Assembly: GCF_013402875.1 (NCBI RefSeq)
Contig: NZ_CP058579.1
Span: 3,658,001 to 3,722,000, forward strand
Direction: 5' to 3'
Length of the DNA stretch: 64,000 nt
DNA from: Halorarum salinum
GTDB taxonomy: Archaea > Halobacteriota > Halobacteria > Halobacteriales > Haloferacaceae
The position numbers and the translations under genes are program-made. Under the pieces are notes generated by a model that was not told the origin of the DNA, did not search any database, and saw only the letters and a program-made list of their open reading frames with translations. Below are positions 15,599-24,265 of the stretch, piece after piece; the stretch's first letter is position 1, and every line of letters starts with the position of its first letter.

Positions 15599-16693
15599 TC
15601 AGTCGTCCGACTCCGACGGCACGGGCTCCTCGTCGGACTCCGCGGGGGCGGACTCCTCGCCCGTTCCCCCGGAGGAGATGGGGTCCGACTGCTCGTCGCT
15701 GAAGCCCTCCGAGGACTCGATGCGCTCGCGCGCCTCGGGGTCGAACCGCGTCTCGATCTCCTGGAACCGGTCGACGAACGAGAGCTCGTGGTGGCTCTCG
15801 GTCTCGTGGCCGAGGTACCGCTCCTCGAGGTCGAACTGCGCCTCCTCGTCGGCCTCCGCGAGCTTCGCGAAGTCCTCGTACACGCTGTGGGCGCCCGAGT
15901 GGAGCCCGAACAGCGTGATGAAGATGTACTCGTAGCCGAGGTCGCCCAGTTCCCGGAACGTGAGCGGGTCGTCCTCCTCGCTCCACGCGAACGAGGAGGA
16001 GTAGTTGAACGCCAGCTTCAGCTCCGGGTGCGTCTCGTGGATCGTCTCGGCGTACGCGACCGCGTCCTCGCGCGATGGGTCGGGCATCTCCGGCCAGACC
16101 AGGTCGACGCCGGCGTCGGCGTAGATGCGGCCGCGTTCGAGGTGCTCCTCCCAGTCGCCGTTCGCGGAGCCGTAGGCGTCGGTGCGGGCGATGACGACGG
16201 TGTCCTCGGACTGCCGGGCGTCGACGGCGGCCTCGAACCGGGAGCGGGCCTCCTCGCGGGACACGATCCGCTTGCCCGCGATGTGGCCACAGCGCTTGGG
16301 CGTCGTCTGGTCCTCGATGTGGACGGCGGCGACGCCGGCCTTCTCGTACTCGCGCACGGCCCGACGGACGTTGTGCGTGCCGCCGTAGCCGGTGTCGCAG
16401 TCGGCGACGACGGGGAGCGTCGTCGCCTCGACGATGCGCTTCGCGTTCTCGACCATCTCGGTCATCGTCACCATCTCCAGGTCCGGGAAGCCGAACTGGC
16501 CGAGGACCGTCGAGTAGCCGCTCATGTAGGCGGCGTCGAGCCCCGCCATCTCGGCGAGGCGGGCGTCGAGCGCGTGGTACAGCCCGGGCGCGAAGACGAA
16601 CTCCTGTTCGTCGAGCTTCTCGCGCAGTTCGCGGCCCTTCGGGTTGTCGACGTCGCGGACGTACGTGTCGGTTTCGAGTTCGGTGGGGTTCAT
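15599..16693 (-). CDS. aceA: isocitrate lyase (ICL/PEPM family)
   Basis: Splits isocitrate to glyoxylate and succinate in the glyoxylate shunt. 364 residues with the isocitrate-lyase signature KRCGH (Cys135), metal-binding [11 protein letters not shown] and HIEDQTTPK. The last 45 residues are an acidic Ser/Glu/Pro-rich tail. Malate synthase, often adjacent in haloarchaea, is not next to it here. Upstream, small frames overlap its ATG (ATGA at 16690-16693), so translation is probably coupled to a leader ORF. A methylisocitrate lyase role cannot be ruled out. Confidence 0.9.
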   Translation of the reverse strand: MNPTELETDTYVRDVDNPKGRELREKLDEQEFVFAPGLYHALDARLAEMAGLDAAYMSGYSTVLGQFGFPDLEMVTMTEMVENAKRIVEATTLPVVADCDTGYGGTHNVRRAVREYEKAGVAAVHIEDQTTPKRCGHIAGKRIVSREEARSRFEAAVDARQSEDTVVIARTDAYGSANGDWEEHLERGRIYADAGVDLVWPEMPDPSREDAVAYAETIHETHPELKLAFNYSSSFAWSEEDDPLTFRELGDLGYEYIFITLFGLHSGAHSVYEDFAKLAEADEEAQFDLEERYLGHETESHHELSFVDRFQEIETRFDPEARERIESSEGFSDEQSDPISSGGTGEESAPAESDEEPVPSESDD

Positions 16694-16860
16694 TCGGCGT
16701 CCTCCATGAGATCGAGTTCGAACGGGTCGGGTCGTCGCGGGCGGCCGGGTCGAGGGCCGCGTTCCCCCGACCGGTCGCGCCCGCCGAGGTCGGGGACCAG
16801 CGGCGCCCCCTCCTCGTCGGTCCGGGCGGCCTGCCGGTCGGTCGGTGCGGGGCGAGTCAT
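16690..16860 (-). CDS. candidate small protein upstream of aceA
   Basis: A 56-residue frame whose TGA overlaps the aceA ATG by four bases. By my count 46 of 56 codons end in G or C, which is close to real genes here. It ends in an acidic run ([11 protein letters not shown]), but the middle is Arg/Pro/Gly-rich. I recognise no family. It could be a coupled micro-protein, a leader peptide, or a chance frame. Confidence 0.4.
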   Translation of the reverse strand: MTRPAPTDRQAARTDEEGAPLVPDLGGRDRSGERGPRPGRPRRPDPFELDLMEDAE

Positions 16861-16976
16861 CCGCGTCGCCCCCGCGTCGCGGTCGGGCCGCTTCGCTCGG
16901 CGTCGAAGCGGCTCGGTTCTCGGTCGTCGGTGCGGTCGATGTCGGTCGTGGGGTTCAGGTCGAAGGTCAACTGCAT
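16857..16976 (-). CDS. candidate micro-ORF, second in the aceA leader
   Basis: 39 residues starting [18 protein letters not shown]; 34 of 39 codons end in G or C. Its TGA overlaps the ATG of the next small frame by four bases, repeating the ATGA arrangement used by that frame and aceA. No family recognised. It starts about 116 bases after a TATA-like box. Confidence 0.35.
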   Translation of the reverse strand: MQLTFDLNPTTDIDRTDDREPSRFDAERSGPTATRGRRG

Positions 16977-17091
16977 TCTCGTTCGGGTGGTGTCGGTGGT
17001 TCGGGTTCGTCCGGTCGTGCGGTGCGTGCGTCGGCGGAACGGGTGTGTACGCCCATCGGTTGCACCTCGTCAGGGAAGTCCGGGGAGCGGA

Positions 17092-17098
17092 AGATAAA
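17092..17098 (-). promoter_or_regulatory. TATA-like box for the aceA leader
   Basis: On the minus strand the region reads ctttatctt within a very AT-rich stretch (17091-17155), the only plausible core promoter before the micro-ORFs and aceA. It implies a transcript with roughly 370 bases ahead of aceA. Confidence 0.45.
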
Positions 17099-17269
17099 GG
17101 TAATGAACGATAATGATAATATTCTTTAATGGGTTTTGGGTCCTGAAGGTCGTTTTATTGGGAACCGGTAGCACGCGGCTCGCTGCTTCGGCGGATTCGG
17201 CCTCCGCTCCGGGACGACCGGACGCGAACTCCGGAAAACGACTACGAGGCTGGCGCCCCGAGTTCGACC

Positions 17270-17794
17270 ATGACCGACGACGAACGCGGCCACGAGGGGG
17301 ACCCGGCCGACACGGTCGGGTCGTATCGGCTCGCGCCCCCCGGGCCGTTCGGCGACCCGTGGACGGCGGTCCGTCTCGGCCCGGATTCGCTGACGCTCGT
17401 CGGGGAGGGCGGGGAGACGACGGTCCCCTACTCCGACCTGCGGGGCGTCGAGTCGGTGTCGGTCAGGGACGTACACGACGCGAAGCGGATCTCGCTGGAC
17501 CTCGTGATCCTCGGGTCGTACCTCGTGTTGACCGGCGGGGTCGAACTCGCGCGCCGCCTCTCGGACCGCGATCTCGTCACGCCCGCGGGGCTCACCAGGT
17601 ACGCGAACGAGGTGGTCGCGAGAGAGCCGCTCGTCCGCCTTCGCCTCGACACGGACGACGGGTCCCACTTCCTCTACGCGGGCGAGGCGACGGGGGAGGA
17701 ACTCGCGTGCGTGCTGGAAGCGCACGTGAATCGGGACGGCGAGCGGACGGGGGACGGCGAACGGGAGGGCGCCGGAGGGACTGCGGGGACCTGA
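17270..17794 (+). CDS. hypothetical protein
   Basis: 174 residues, not recognised. The core alternates short strands (TAVRLGPDSLTLVGEGGETT, VPYSDLRGVESVSVRDV, SLDLVILGSYLVL), which looks like a PH-like barrel. Both ends are acidic and low in complexity. It is convergent with gcvPB and divergent from the aceA promoter. The acidic composition and codon bias support a real gene. Confidence 0.65.
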   Translation: MTDDERGHEGDPADTVGSYRLAPPGPFGDPWTAVRLGPDSLTLVGEGGETTVPYSDLRGVESVSVRDVHDAKRISLDLVILGSYLVLTGGVELARRLSDRDLVTPAGLTRYANEVVAREPLVRLRLDTDDGSHFLYAGEATGEELACVLEAHVNRDGERTGDGEREGAGGTAGT

Positions 17795-17818
17795 CCCGGG
17801 AGGGACGCCGTCGGCAGA

Positions 17819-19285
17819 CTACTCCCCGTCGAGCGCCCGCCAGGAGAGCCGCGGGTTCCGGGCGGCGCCCGCCTGGTCGATGCGACGGGCAGTGGTCTTC
17901 GAGGGGGCCGACGCCAGTTCCCCGTCGGCGTCCGCGGCCGCGGCGTTGAACGCCGCCGCCAGGTCCTCCAGCGAGGACTTGCTCTCGGCCTCCGTCGGCT
18001 CGGTGAGCATCGCCTCGGGCACCATCTCGGGCCACTTCGTCGTCGGCGGGTGGACGCCGTAATCGAGCATCCGCTTTGCCACGTCGGCGGCGTCGCGGTC
18101 GCCGGCGGTCGCGGCGAACTCGTGGTGGAACGGGCCGTACGGCACGTCGAACTCGACGAGTTCCGCGAGGTAGTTCGCGTTGAGCACCGCCTTCGCGGAG
18201 GCGTCGAGCAGTCCCTCGTGGCCGAGGCGGTGGATGTACGCGTACGCCTTCACGAGCACGAGCCAGTTCCCCTGGAAGCCGTGGACCTTCCCCACGGAGC
18301 GCTCGGGGTCGAACAGTTCGTACTCGACCTCGTCGCCCCCGTCGCCGGCGTCCCCGTCGGCCGCGGTCGGCGCCTCGCGGACCTGCGGTCGCGGGAGGAA
18401 CTCGGCCAACTCCTCGACGACCCCGACCGGGCCCGCGCCCGGACCGCCGCCGCCGTGGGGGGTCGCGAACGTCTTGTGGACGTTGTAGTGCATGACGTCG
18501 AACCCCATGTCCCCGGGGCGGGCCCGGCCCAGCAGCGCGTTGAGGTTCGCGCCGTCGTAGTAGAGCAGGCCGCCCGCGTCGTGGACGATCCCGGCGATCT
18601 CCTCGATGTCGCGCTCGAACAGCCCCACCGTGTTCGGGTTCGTGAGCATGAGCGCCGCGGTGTCCTCGGAGACGGCGGCCGCCAGCGCCTCGACGTCGAC
18701 CCGGCCGTCCTCGTCCGAGGGGAGTTCGACCACGTCGTAGCCCGCCATCGCGGCGGTCGCGAAGTTCGTCCCGTGTGCGGAGGCGGGGACGACGACCTCG
18801 TTCCGGTCGTTCCCGTTCGCGTCGTGGTACGCCTTCGCGACCGTGATGCCGGCGAACTCGCCGGCCGCGCCCGCCGGCGGCTGGAGCGTCACGGCGTCCA
18901 TCCCGCCGACCTCCGCGAGGTACTCCTGCAGGCCGTGGAGCAGTTCCAGGGTGCCCTGGACCGTCGAGGGGTCGCGGTCGGGGTGGACCGCCGCGTTCGG
19001 GTCGGCCGCGACGACCTCCGTGAACGTCGGGTTGTACTTCATCGTACACGAGCCCAGCGGGTAGGGCCCGGACTCGACGCTCCAGTTCATCTGGGAGAGC
19101 CGGGTGTAGTGGCGGGCCAGCTCCGGCTCCGAGAGCTCCGGCAGTTCTAGCGAGTCCCGCGTCAGCCCGTCGGGGAGGATCGAGCCCTCGCCCGGGTCGA
19201 CCTCCTTCCCGTCCTTCTCGGAGAGCAGCGGCTCGTAGCGCTCGTCGTCGCCGTAGCGGGCCTGATCGTGGTTCACGCGAGGCAC
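17819..19285 (-). CDS. gcvPB: glycine dehydrogenase (decarboxylating) subunit 2
   Basis: 488 residues. P-protein large half: decarboxylates glycine with PLP and passes aminomethyl to the lipoyl arm of GcvH. The PLP lysine is Lys271 in HYNVHKTFATPHGGGGPGAG; DGANLNA and LGSCTMKYNP are also family hallmarks. Works as a heterotetramer with GcvPA, encoded 46 bases upstream on the same strand. Confidence 0.96.
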   Translation of the reverse strand: MPRVNHDQARYGDDERYEPLLSEKDGKEVDPGEGSILPDGLTRDSLELPELSEPELARHYTRLSQMNWSVESGPYPLGSCTMKYNPTFTEVVAADPNAAVHPDRDPSTVQGTLELLHGLQEYLAEVGGMDAVTLQPPAGAAGEFAGITVAKAYHDANGNDRNEVVVPASAHGTNFATAAMAGYDVVELPSDEDGRVDVEALAAAVSEDTAALMLTNPNTVGLFERDIEEIAGIVHDAGGLLYYDGANLNALLGRARPGDMGFDVMHYNVHKTFATPHGGGGPGAGPVGVVEELAEFLPRPQVREAPTAADGDAGDGGDEVEYELFDPERSVGKVHGFQGNWLVLVKAYAYIHRLGHEGLLDASAKAVLNANYLAELVEFDVPYGPFHHEFAATAGDRDAADVAKRMLDYGVHPPTTKWPEMVPEAMLTEPTEAESKSSLEDLAAAFNAAAADADGELASAPSKTTARRIDQAGAARNPRLSWRALDGE

Positions 19286-19331
19286 CCCCGTGCCGAGCGT
19301 GAAGTAGACCGGACCGGCGTCCGGGCGTGAT

Positions 19332-20666
19332 TCATCGGCCCGTCACCTCCGCGAACGCCGCGACCAGCCCGTCGGCCTCCCCGGCGTTCAGGTCGGTGAC
19401 ACAGACCTGCAGCGTGTCGTCGTCGAGGACGTGGACCGCGTAGCCGGCCTCCCGGAGGCCCTCGGCGACGGCGGGCGCCCCGTCGACGCCGACCGCGAAC
19501 TCGCGGACGTGGTGGCGGTCGTGCAGCGGCGCGGTCACGCCCTCGATCCCGTCCAGGTCGGCGGCGAGGTCGCGGGCGTTCCGGACGCAGTCCTCCGCGA
19601 GGTCCGCGAGCCCGGACGCCCCGAGCATCGCGAGGTGCATCGCGGTCCGGAGCGCGACCCACGCCTGGTTCGTGCAGATGTTCGAGGTCGCCCGCTGCTT
19701 GCGGATGTGCTGCTCTCTGGTCTGGAGCGTCAGGGTGTACGCGCGCATCCCGGCGGCGTCCTCGCTCGCGCCGACGAGCCGACCGGGCACCTGCCGGAGG
19801 AACTTCTCGCGGCAGGCGAACAGCCCGAGCCCCATCCCGTAGGCCGTCGGGAGGCCGAGCGCGCCCGCCTCGCCGACGACCACGTCCGCCCCGACCGACG
19901 CCGGTTCCCGGAGCAGACCGAGCGCGACGACGTCGCTGCCGACGCAGAACAGCGCGTCGTGGTCGTCCACGAGGTCCCCGACCGCGTCGAGGCCCTCCTC
20001 GATGGCGCCCGTGACCGTCGGGTTCTCCGCGTAGACGAAACAGACGTCCCCGTCGAGGCGCTCCGCGAGCGCGTCGAGGTCGACGTTCCCGTCGTCGTAC
20101 GGGTACGTCTCCACCGAGAGCGGCGAGCCGTCGACGTAGTTGTCGAGCGTCGAGCGCTTCCCGTCCCGGAGCGCCTCCGGCACGAGCACGACGTCGCCCG
20201 AGGTCGAGCGCACGCGCTCGGAGAGCAAAGCAGCCTCGGCGAGCGCGGTCGCCGCGTCGTACATCGAGCAGTTGGCGACCGGGAGCCCCGTCAGCTCCAC
20301 CAGCATCGACTGGTACTCGAACAGCGCCTGCAGGAACCCCTGGGTGATCTCCGGCTGGTACTGGGTGTAGCTCGTGAGGAACTCCGAGCGCGAGGAGAGG
20401 TCGTCGACGAGCGCCGGCACGTAGTGGCCGTAGTGGCCGCGCCCGAGGAACTCGACGAGGTCGTCGTTGCGGGCGAACGTCCGCCGGAGGTCGGCGACGA
20501 CGTCCCGCTCGCTCCGAGCGGGGACGTCGAACTCCCCGTCGAAGGCGACCGACTCGGGGATGTCGAACAGGTCGGCCTCCGAGTCGGCGCCGACGGCCTC
20601 CAGCATCTCCGCGGTCGTCCCGGGCGTGTGCGGGGCGAAGGGGGTGCCCGTCGTCCGTCCGCTCAT
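19332..20666 (-). CDS. gcvPA: glycine dehydrogenase (decarboxylating) subunit 1
   Basis: 444 residues. N-terminal half of the split P-protein: [15 protein letters not shown], the GHYGHYVPA stretch, [27 protein letters not shown]. Partner of GcvPB. First gene of a two-gene operon. In many haloarchaea gcvT-gcvH-gcvPA-gcvPB are contiguous; here gcvH and gcvT are 5-7 kb away. Confidence 0.96.
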   Translation of the reverse strand: MSGRTTGTPFAPHTPGTTAEMLEAVGADSEADLFDIPESVAFDGEFDVPARSERDVVADLRRTFARNDDLVEFLGRGHYGHYVPALVDDLSSRSEFLTSYTQYQPEITQGFLQALFEYQSMLVELTGLPVANCSMYDAATALAEAALLSERVRSTSGDVVLVPEALRDGKRSTLDNYVDGSPLSVETYPYDDGNVDLDALAERLDGDVCFVYAENPTVTGAIEEGLDAVGDLVDDHDALFCVGSDVVALGLLREPASVGADVVVGEAGALGLPTAYGMGLGLFACREKFLRQVPGRLVGASEDAAGMRAYTLTLQTREQHIRKQRATSNICTNQAWVALRTAMHLAMLGASGLADLAEDCVRNARDLAADLDGIEGVTAPLHDRHHVREFAVGVDGAPAVAEGLREAGYAVHVLDDDTLQVCVTDLNAGEADGLVAAFAEVTGR

Positions 20667-20862
20667 CGCCGCCGGCCACCTCCGATTCCACGTCCGTGCC
20701 GTCCGGGGACCGCCTCGCGTCCACGTCTGTCCATGGGTTTGCCTACGACCGGGCGGTCAAGAGTCGTTCGTTCCCGGACGGAGGTACCGGGGGAGCCACA
20801 CGGAACGAGGGGACGAGCGCGGGGACGGACGGGACCGCGCCCGGCGCCATTTTTCTATATAT

Positions 20863-20883
20863 ACTATTGAGTAACGCAATAGT
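20863..20883. promoter_or_regulatory. perfect inverted repeat, operator candidate
   Basis: ACTATTG, seven bases, CAATAGT (20863-20869 and 20877-20883), beside tatatata at 20856. It lies just upstream of the TATA-like box of the metallophosphoesterase gene and in the 5' region shared with gcvPA. Confidence 0.5.
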
Positions 20884-20895
20884 TTTGCCGTTACG

Positions 20896-20902
20896 CTTAT
20901 CA
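20896..20902 (+). promoter_or_regulatory. TATA-like box for the 20927 gene
   Basis: cttatca lies 25-31 bases before the ATG at 20927, consistent with leaderless transcription of the metallophosphoesterase gene. Confidence 0.5.
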
Positions 20903-20926
20903 CTCGATCGCGGCAAGTTCGCGCGA

Positions 20927-21973
20927 ATGCACGTTCAGGAACTCGCCGACCGTCGACTGTTTTCGAGCGAGCGGTCCGCTCACGACCTCGCCTACGAGAC
21001 CCTCACGGGGGACGAGCGGTGCGTCGCCCGCTTCGATCGACCGCGGAGCGCGGTTCCCCGGCGGCTCGCCGTCGTCTCCGACCCCCACGTCGCCGGAGAC
21101 GAGCGCGGGACGTGGAAGCTGTTCCACCGAACCCGCGAACGGTTCCGGGCGACGCTCGCCGACGTCGAGGCGCTCGGGGTCGACGCCCTCGTCGTCCCCG
21201 GCGACCTCACGAAGGACGGGGAGGCCGAGAACCTCGACTGGACGGAGGCGGCGCTCGACGACGTCGACGTTCCGGTCCTCGCAGTTCCCGGCAACCACGA
21301 CGTGAAGGGGTTCCCCGTCTCGGCGTTCGAGGAACGGTTCACCGAGGACGGGTTCCCGGTCCGCCTGCGCCTCGACGGCCTCGACGTCGTCGGCCTGAAC
21401 AGTGCGATGTGCCCGGACGAGGGAGATGACCCCGAACTGGACGTCGTCTCCGAGGACCAGTTGGAGTGGCTCGAGGCGACGCTGCCGGACGCGACCGATC
21501 CGATCGTCGTGACCCACCACAACCTGCCGGGGCTCGAAGCACACGTCGGCGGCGACGGCTGGGCCCCCCACCCGCCGGTCGGGAACGCCGACGCCCTGGC
21601 GGAGGTCCTCTCGGCCCACGACGTCCCCCTCCACCTCTCGGGGCACGTCCACCTCCTGTCGCTCACCCGACCCCGGGGCGTCCGCGGCCTGATCGCGCCG
21701 TCGCTCGCCTCGTTTCCCCAGTCGTACCTCCTCCTGGACGTCGACGCGACCGGCACGACGGTACGGTGTCGGACCGCCGCGACCAGGGCGGACGTCGAGG
21801 AGTCCTACGAGGAGGGACTGGCCCACTCCCCGCGCAGCACCGTCATCTCCGAACTCAACGCCGAACAGCTCCGGCGCCTGCCGCTCGTCGACGAGCGCAC
21901 GGACCCCACGCCGGAGATCGACCCGATCCGGACGGACGGACCGGACGCTGGCCCCGACGGCGGGGCGTCCTGA
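20927..21973 (+). CDS. calcineurin-like metallophosphoesterase
   Basis: 348 residues. All five motifs of the dinuclear phosphoesterases are present: D52-x-H54 in VVSDPHVAG, GDLTKDGE, GNHD in LAVPGNHDVKG, VTHHN and the closing SGHVHL. It hydrolyses phosphomono- or diesters; the substrate is unknown. The start at 20927 is favoured by the promoter just upstream; in-frame sequence before it is not protein-like. Confidence 0.9.
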   Translation: MHVQELADRRLFSSERSAHDLAYETLTGDERCVARFDRPRSAVPRRLAVVSDPHVAGDERGTWKLFHRTRERFRATLADVEALGVDALVVPGDLTKDGEAENLDWTEAALDDVDVPVLAVPGNHDVKGFPVSAFEERFTEDGFPVRLRLDGLDVVGLNSAMCPDEGDDPELDVVSEDQLEWLEATLPDATDPIVVTHHNLPGLEAHVGGDGWAPHPPVGNADALAEVLSAHDVPLHLSGHVHLLSLTRPRGVRGLIAPSLASFPQSYLLLDVDATGTTVRCRTAATRADVEESYEEGLAHSPRSTVISELNAEQLRRLPLVDERTDPTPEIDPIRTDGPDAGPDGGAS

Positions 21974-22049
21974 CGGGGGCTGTCGTCCCCAGTTGGACCG
22001 CGGCCCGTCGGTGCACTCGGGGCCGAACGGCCGCCACGCGTCGGTACCG

Positions 22050-23090
22050 CTACGGGACGATGACGGCCCGCCCCTCGATCTCGCCGTGTTCGAGCCGCTC
22101 CGCGACCTCGTTCACCTCGTCGAGCCCGTACCGCGTCGTCCGCAGTTCGACCGCCCCCCGCTCGACGAGCGCGACGAGTTCCTGGAGTTCGGCGTACCGC
22201 CCGACGAGCGTCCCGCGGTACGCGATCTCGCCGTCGACGAGCGACTGGGCCGGCTCGTGGACGTGCCCGCCGTAGCCGACGACGTGGTGTGAGCCGCCCT
22301 GGGCGAGGACGTCGGGCGCGAGCGCCGTCGTCTCGTCGGCGCCGACGAAGTCGAGCACCTGGTGGGCGCCGACGCCGTCCGTGAAGTCGTCGACGACCGC
22401 GGCCACGTCCTCGGCGGTCGGGTCGACCGTGAGGTCCGCGCCGAGTTCCGCGGCCAGATCGCGCGCTTCCGGTTTCACGTCGAGCGCGACGACGTCCGCG
22501 GCGCTCATCGCGTCGAGACACTGGAGGCCGATGTGGCCGAGCCCGCCGATCCCCACGACGACCGCGGCGTCGCCGGGGTTGAGTTCGCGGGTCGCCTTCT
22601 TGACGGCGTGGTAGGCGGTGATTCCCGCGTCCGCGTGGGGCGCGACGTCCGTCGTATCGACGCCGTCCGGGAGGGGGACGACCGCGCGCTCGTTCGTCAG
22701 GAGGAACTCGGCGAAGCCGCCGTCGGTGGTGAGGCCCGGGAACTGGACGTTCTCGCAGTACATGTCCTCGCCCTGCCGACACGGGCGGCACGTCCCGCAC
22801 GTCATCACCGGGTGGCAGACGACCGGGTCGCCGACCTCGACGGTCGTCACCGACTCGCCGACCTCCGCCACCCTCCCCGCGTTCTCGTGGCCGAGCGTCA
22901 TCGGGAGCTCCTGGGGGACGTACTCGGTCCACATCCCCTCGATGACGTGGTTGTCCGTCTGGCACCACCCCGCCCCCTCGATCTCGACGACGACCCCGCC
23001 GGGCTCGGTCGGCGTCGGCCGGTCGACCTCGTCGATGCTGAGGGCCTCGCTCATGTCGTCGGTGTAGGCGTGGAGTCTCGCGGCCTGCAT
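22050..23090 (-). CDS. zinc-dependent alcohol dehydrogenase
   Basis: 346 residues of the medium-chain family. Catalytic-zinc ligands lie in AGWCQTDNHV and LGHENAG; the structural zinc has four cysteines in CGTCRPCRQGEDMYC. The NAD-binding motif is VVVGIGGLGHIGLQ. It faces the amidohydrolase-DUF59 pair across a short promoter. An alcohol dehydrogenase accompanies the same pair in propane monooxygenase clusters, where it oxidises 2-propanol to acetone; that role here is inference. Confidence 0.9.
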   Translation of the reverse strand: MQAARLHAYTDDMSEALSIDEVDRPTPTEPGGVVVEIEGAGWCQTDNHVIEGMWTEYVPQELPMTLGHENAGRVAEVGESVTTVEVGDPVVCHPVMTCGTCRPCRQGEDMYCENVQFPGLTTDGGFAEFLLTNERAVVPLPDGVDTTDVAPHADAGITAYHAVKKATRELNPGDAAVVVGIGGLGHIGLQCLDAMSAADVVALDVKPEARDLAAELGADLTVDPTAEDVAAVVDDFTDGVGAHQVLDFVGADETTALAPDVLAQGGSHHVVGYGGHVHEPAQSLVDGEIAYRGTLVGRYAELQELVALVERGAVELRTTRYGLDEVNEVAERLEHGEIEGRAVIVP

Positions 23091-23185
23091 GTCAACTAGT
23101 GACACACGAGGGACCAAAGTCGTTGTCACGGCTCGCTGTCAGTTCCCGGGCGCGGGCGCCCCGGGCGGGGACCCCCCGACGAAAG

Positions 23186-23208
23186 TATCATGATAATTGG
23201 GAACAATT
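23186..23208. promoter_or_regulatory. two adjacent palindromes between divergent genes
   Basis: tatcatgata (23186-23195) is a perfect 10-base palindrome. AATTG-ggaa-CAATT (23195-23208) is an inverted repeat ending 11 bases before the amidohydrolase ATG. A regulator bound here could control both the alcohol dehydrogenase and the amidohydrolase-DUF59 operon. Confidence 0.5.
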
Positions 23209-23218
23209 AGCGAACGGG

Positions 23219-24265
23219 ATGTACGAGCACGAAGGGGAGGACGTCTTCGTCGTCGACTCCCACATCCACCTGTGGGACGCGAGCGAGGAGAACGTGAAGT
23301 CGGACGGCGGTGAACAGTTCATCCAGTGCTTCTACGACTACCACACGGGATTCACGCCGGAGGGGGAACAGTGGTCCCTCGAGGAGTACCGGAAGTACGG
23401 ACCCGAGCGGATGGCGAGGGACCTCTTCGGGAACGCCGCGGTGGACATGGGCATCTTCCAGCCGACGTACCTGAACGACTTCTATCACACCGGGTTCAAC
23501 ACCGTCGACGACAACGCCGAACTGGCCGAGCAGTATCCGGAGCGCTTCCTGCTCAACGGCCGGTTCGACCCGCGCGACGGCGAGCCGGGGCTCCGCGAGC
23601 TCGAGCGCCAGAAGGAGGAGTACGACGTCCAGGGCGTGAAACTGTACACCGCCGAGTGGCGCGGGGACTCGAAGGGATGGCGGCTCGACTCCGAGGAGGC
23701 GTTCGAGTTCCTCGACAAGTGTGCGGAACTCGGCATCGAGAACATCCACCCGCACAAGGGGCCGACGATCCGCCCGCTGAACCGCGACGCCTTCGACGTC
23801 GGCGACGTCGACGACGCCGCCACCTCGTTCCCGGAACTGAACTTCGTCGTCGAGCACGTCGGGCTCCCGCGGCTGGACGACTTCTGCTGGATCGCCGCCC
23901 AGGAGCCGAACGTCTACGGCGGCCTCGCGGTCGCTGCGCCGCTGGCGGTCCACCGCCCGCGGAAGTTCGGCGAGATCATGGGCGAGCTCCTCTTCTGGCT
24001 CGGGGAGGACCGCCTGCTGTTCGGCTCGGACTACGCCCTGTGGAACCCCGACTGGCTCGTCGAGACCGTGATGAACGCCGAGCTCACCGAGGAGCAGCGC
24101 GACGAGTACGGCGTCGAGTTCGACCTCGAGACGAAGCGGAAGATCATGGGCGAGAACGCCGCCGAACTCTACGACATCGACATCGAGGAGAGGAAACGCC
24201 GGTTCGAGGACGACGCGGCGAGCCGCGAGTTCGGGATCGGCGACGGCTACGCCGCCGCCGACTGA
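23219..24265 (+). CDS. amidohydrolase-family protein of propane-monooxygenase-cluster type
   Basis: 348 residues, TIM-barrel metal hydrolase of the amidohydrolase_2 group: metal motif VVDSHIHLWD, then NIHPHKGPT, VVEHVGLPR and the final FGSDYALWNPDW. The phrases IFQPTYLNDFY, VKLYTAEWRGDSKGW and QEPNVYGGLAV are, as I recall, distinctive of the amidohydrolase encoded in actinobacterial prm/mim propane monooxygenase clusters. Its own reaction is unknown. Its TGA overlaps the next ATG (TGATG at 24263-24267). Confidence 0.85.
   Translation: MYEHEGEDVFVVDSHIHLWDASEENVKSDGGEQFIQCFYDYHTGFTPEGEQWSLEEYRKYGPERMARDLFGNAAVDMGIFQPTYLNDFYHTGFNTVDDNAELAEQYPERFLLNGRFDPRDGEPGLRELERQKEEYDVQGVKLYTAEWRGDSKGWRLDSEEAFEFLDKCAELGIENIHPHKGPTIRPLNRDAFDVGDVDDAATSFPELNFVVEHVGLPRLDDFCWIAAQEPNVYGGLAVAAPLAVHRPRKFGEIMGELLFWLGEDRLLFGSDYALWNPDWLVETVMNAELTEEQRDEYGVEFDLETKRKIMGENAAELYDIDIEERKRRFEDDAASREFGIGDGYAAAD

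Noticed and set aside
16967-17056. 29-codon frame at the beginning of the aceA leader
   Set aside because: About half the codons end in A or T, unlike genes here. It overlaps the next micro-ORF, so I mention it in the finding but do not call it a gene.
20663-20734. 23-codon frame whose TGA overlaps the gcvPA ATG
   Set aside because: Same ATGA arrangement as in the aceA leader, but nine of 23 codons end in A or T and the peptide is Arg/Gly-rich. Probably chance.
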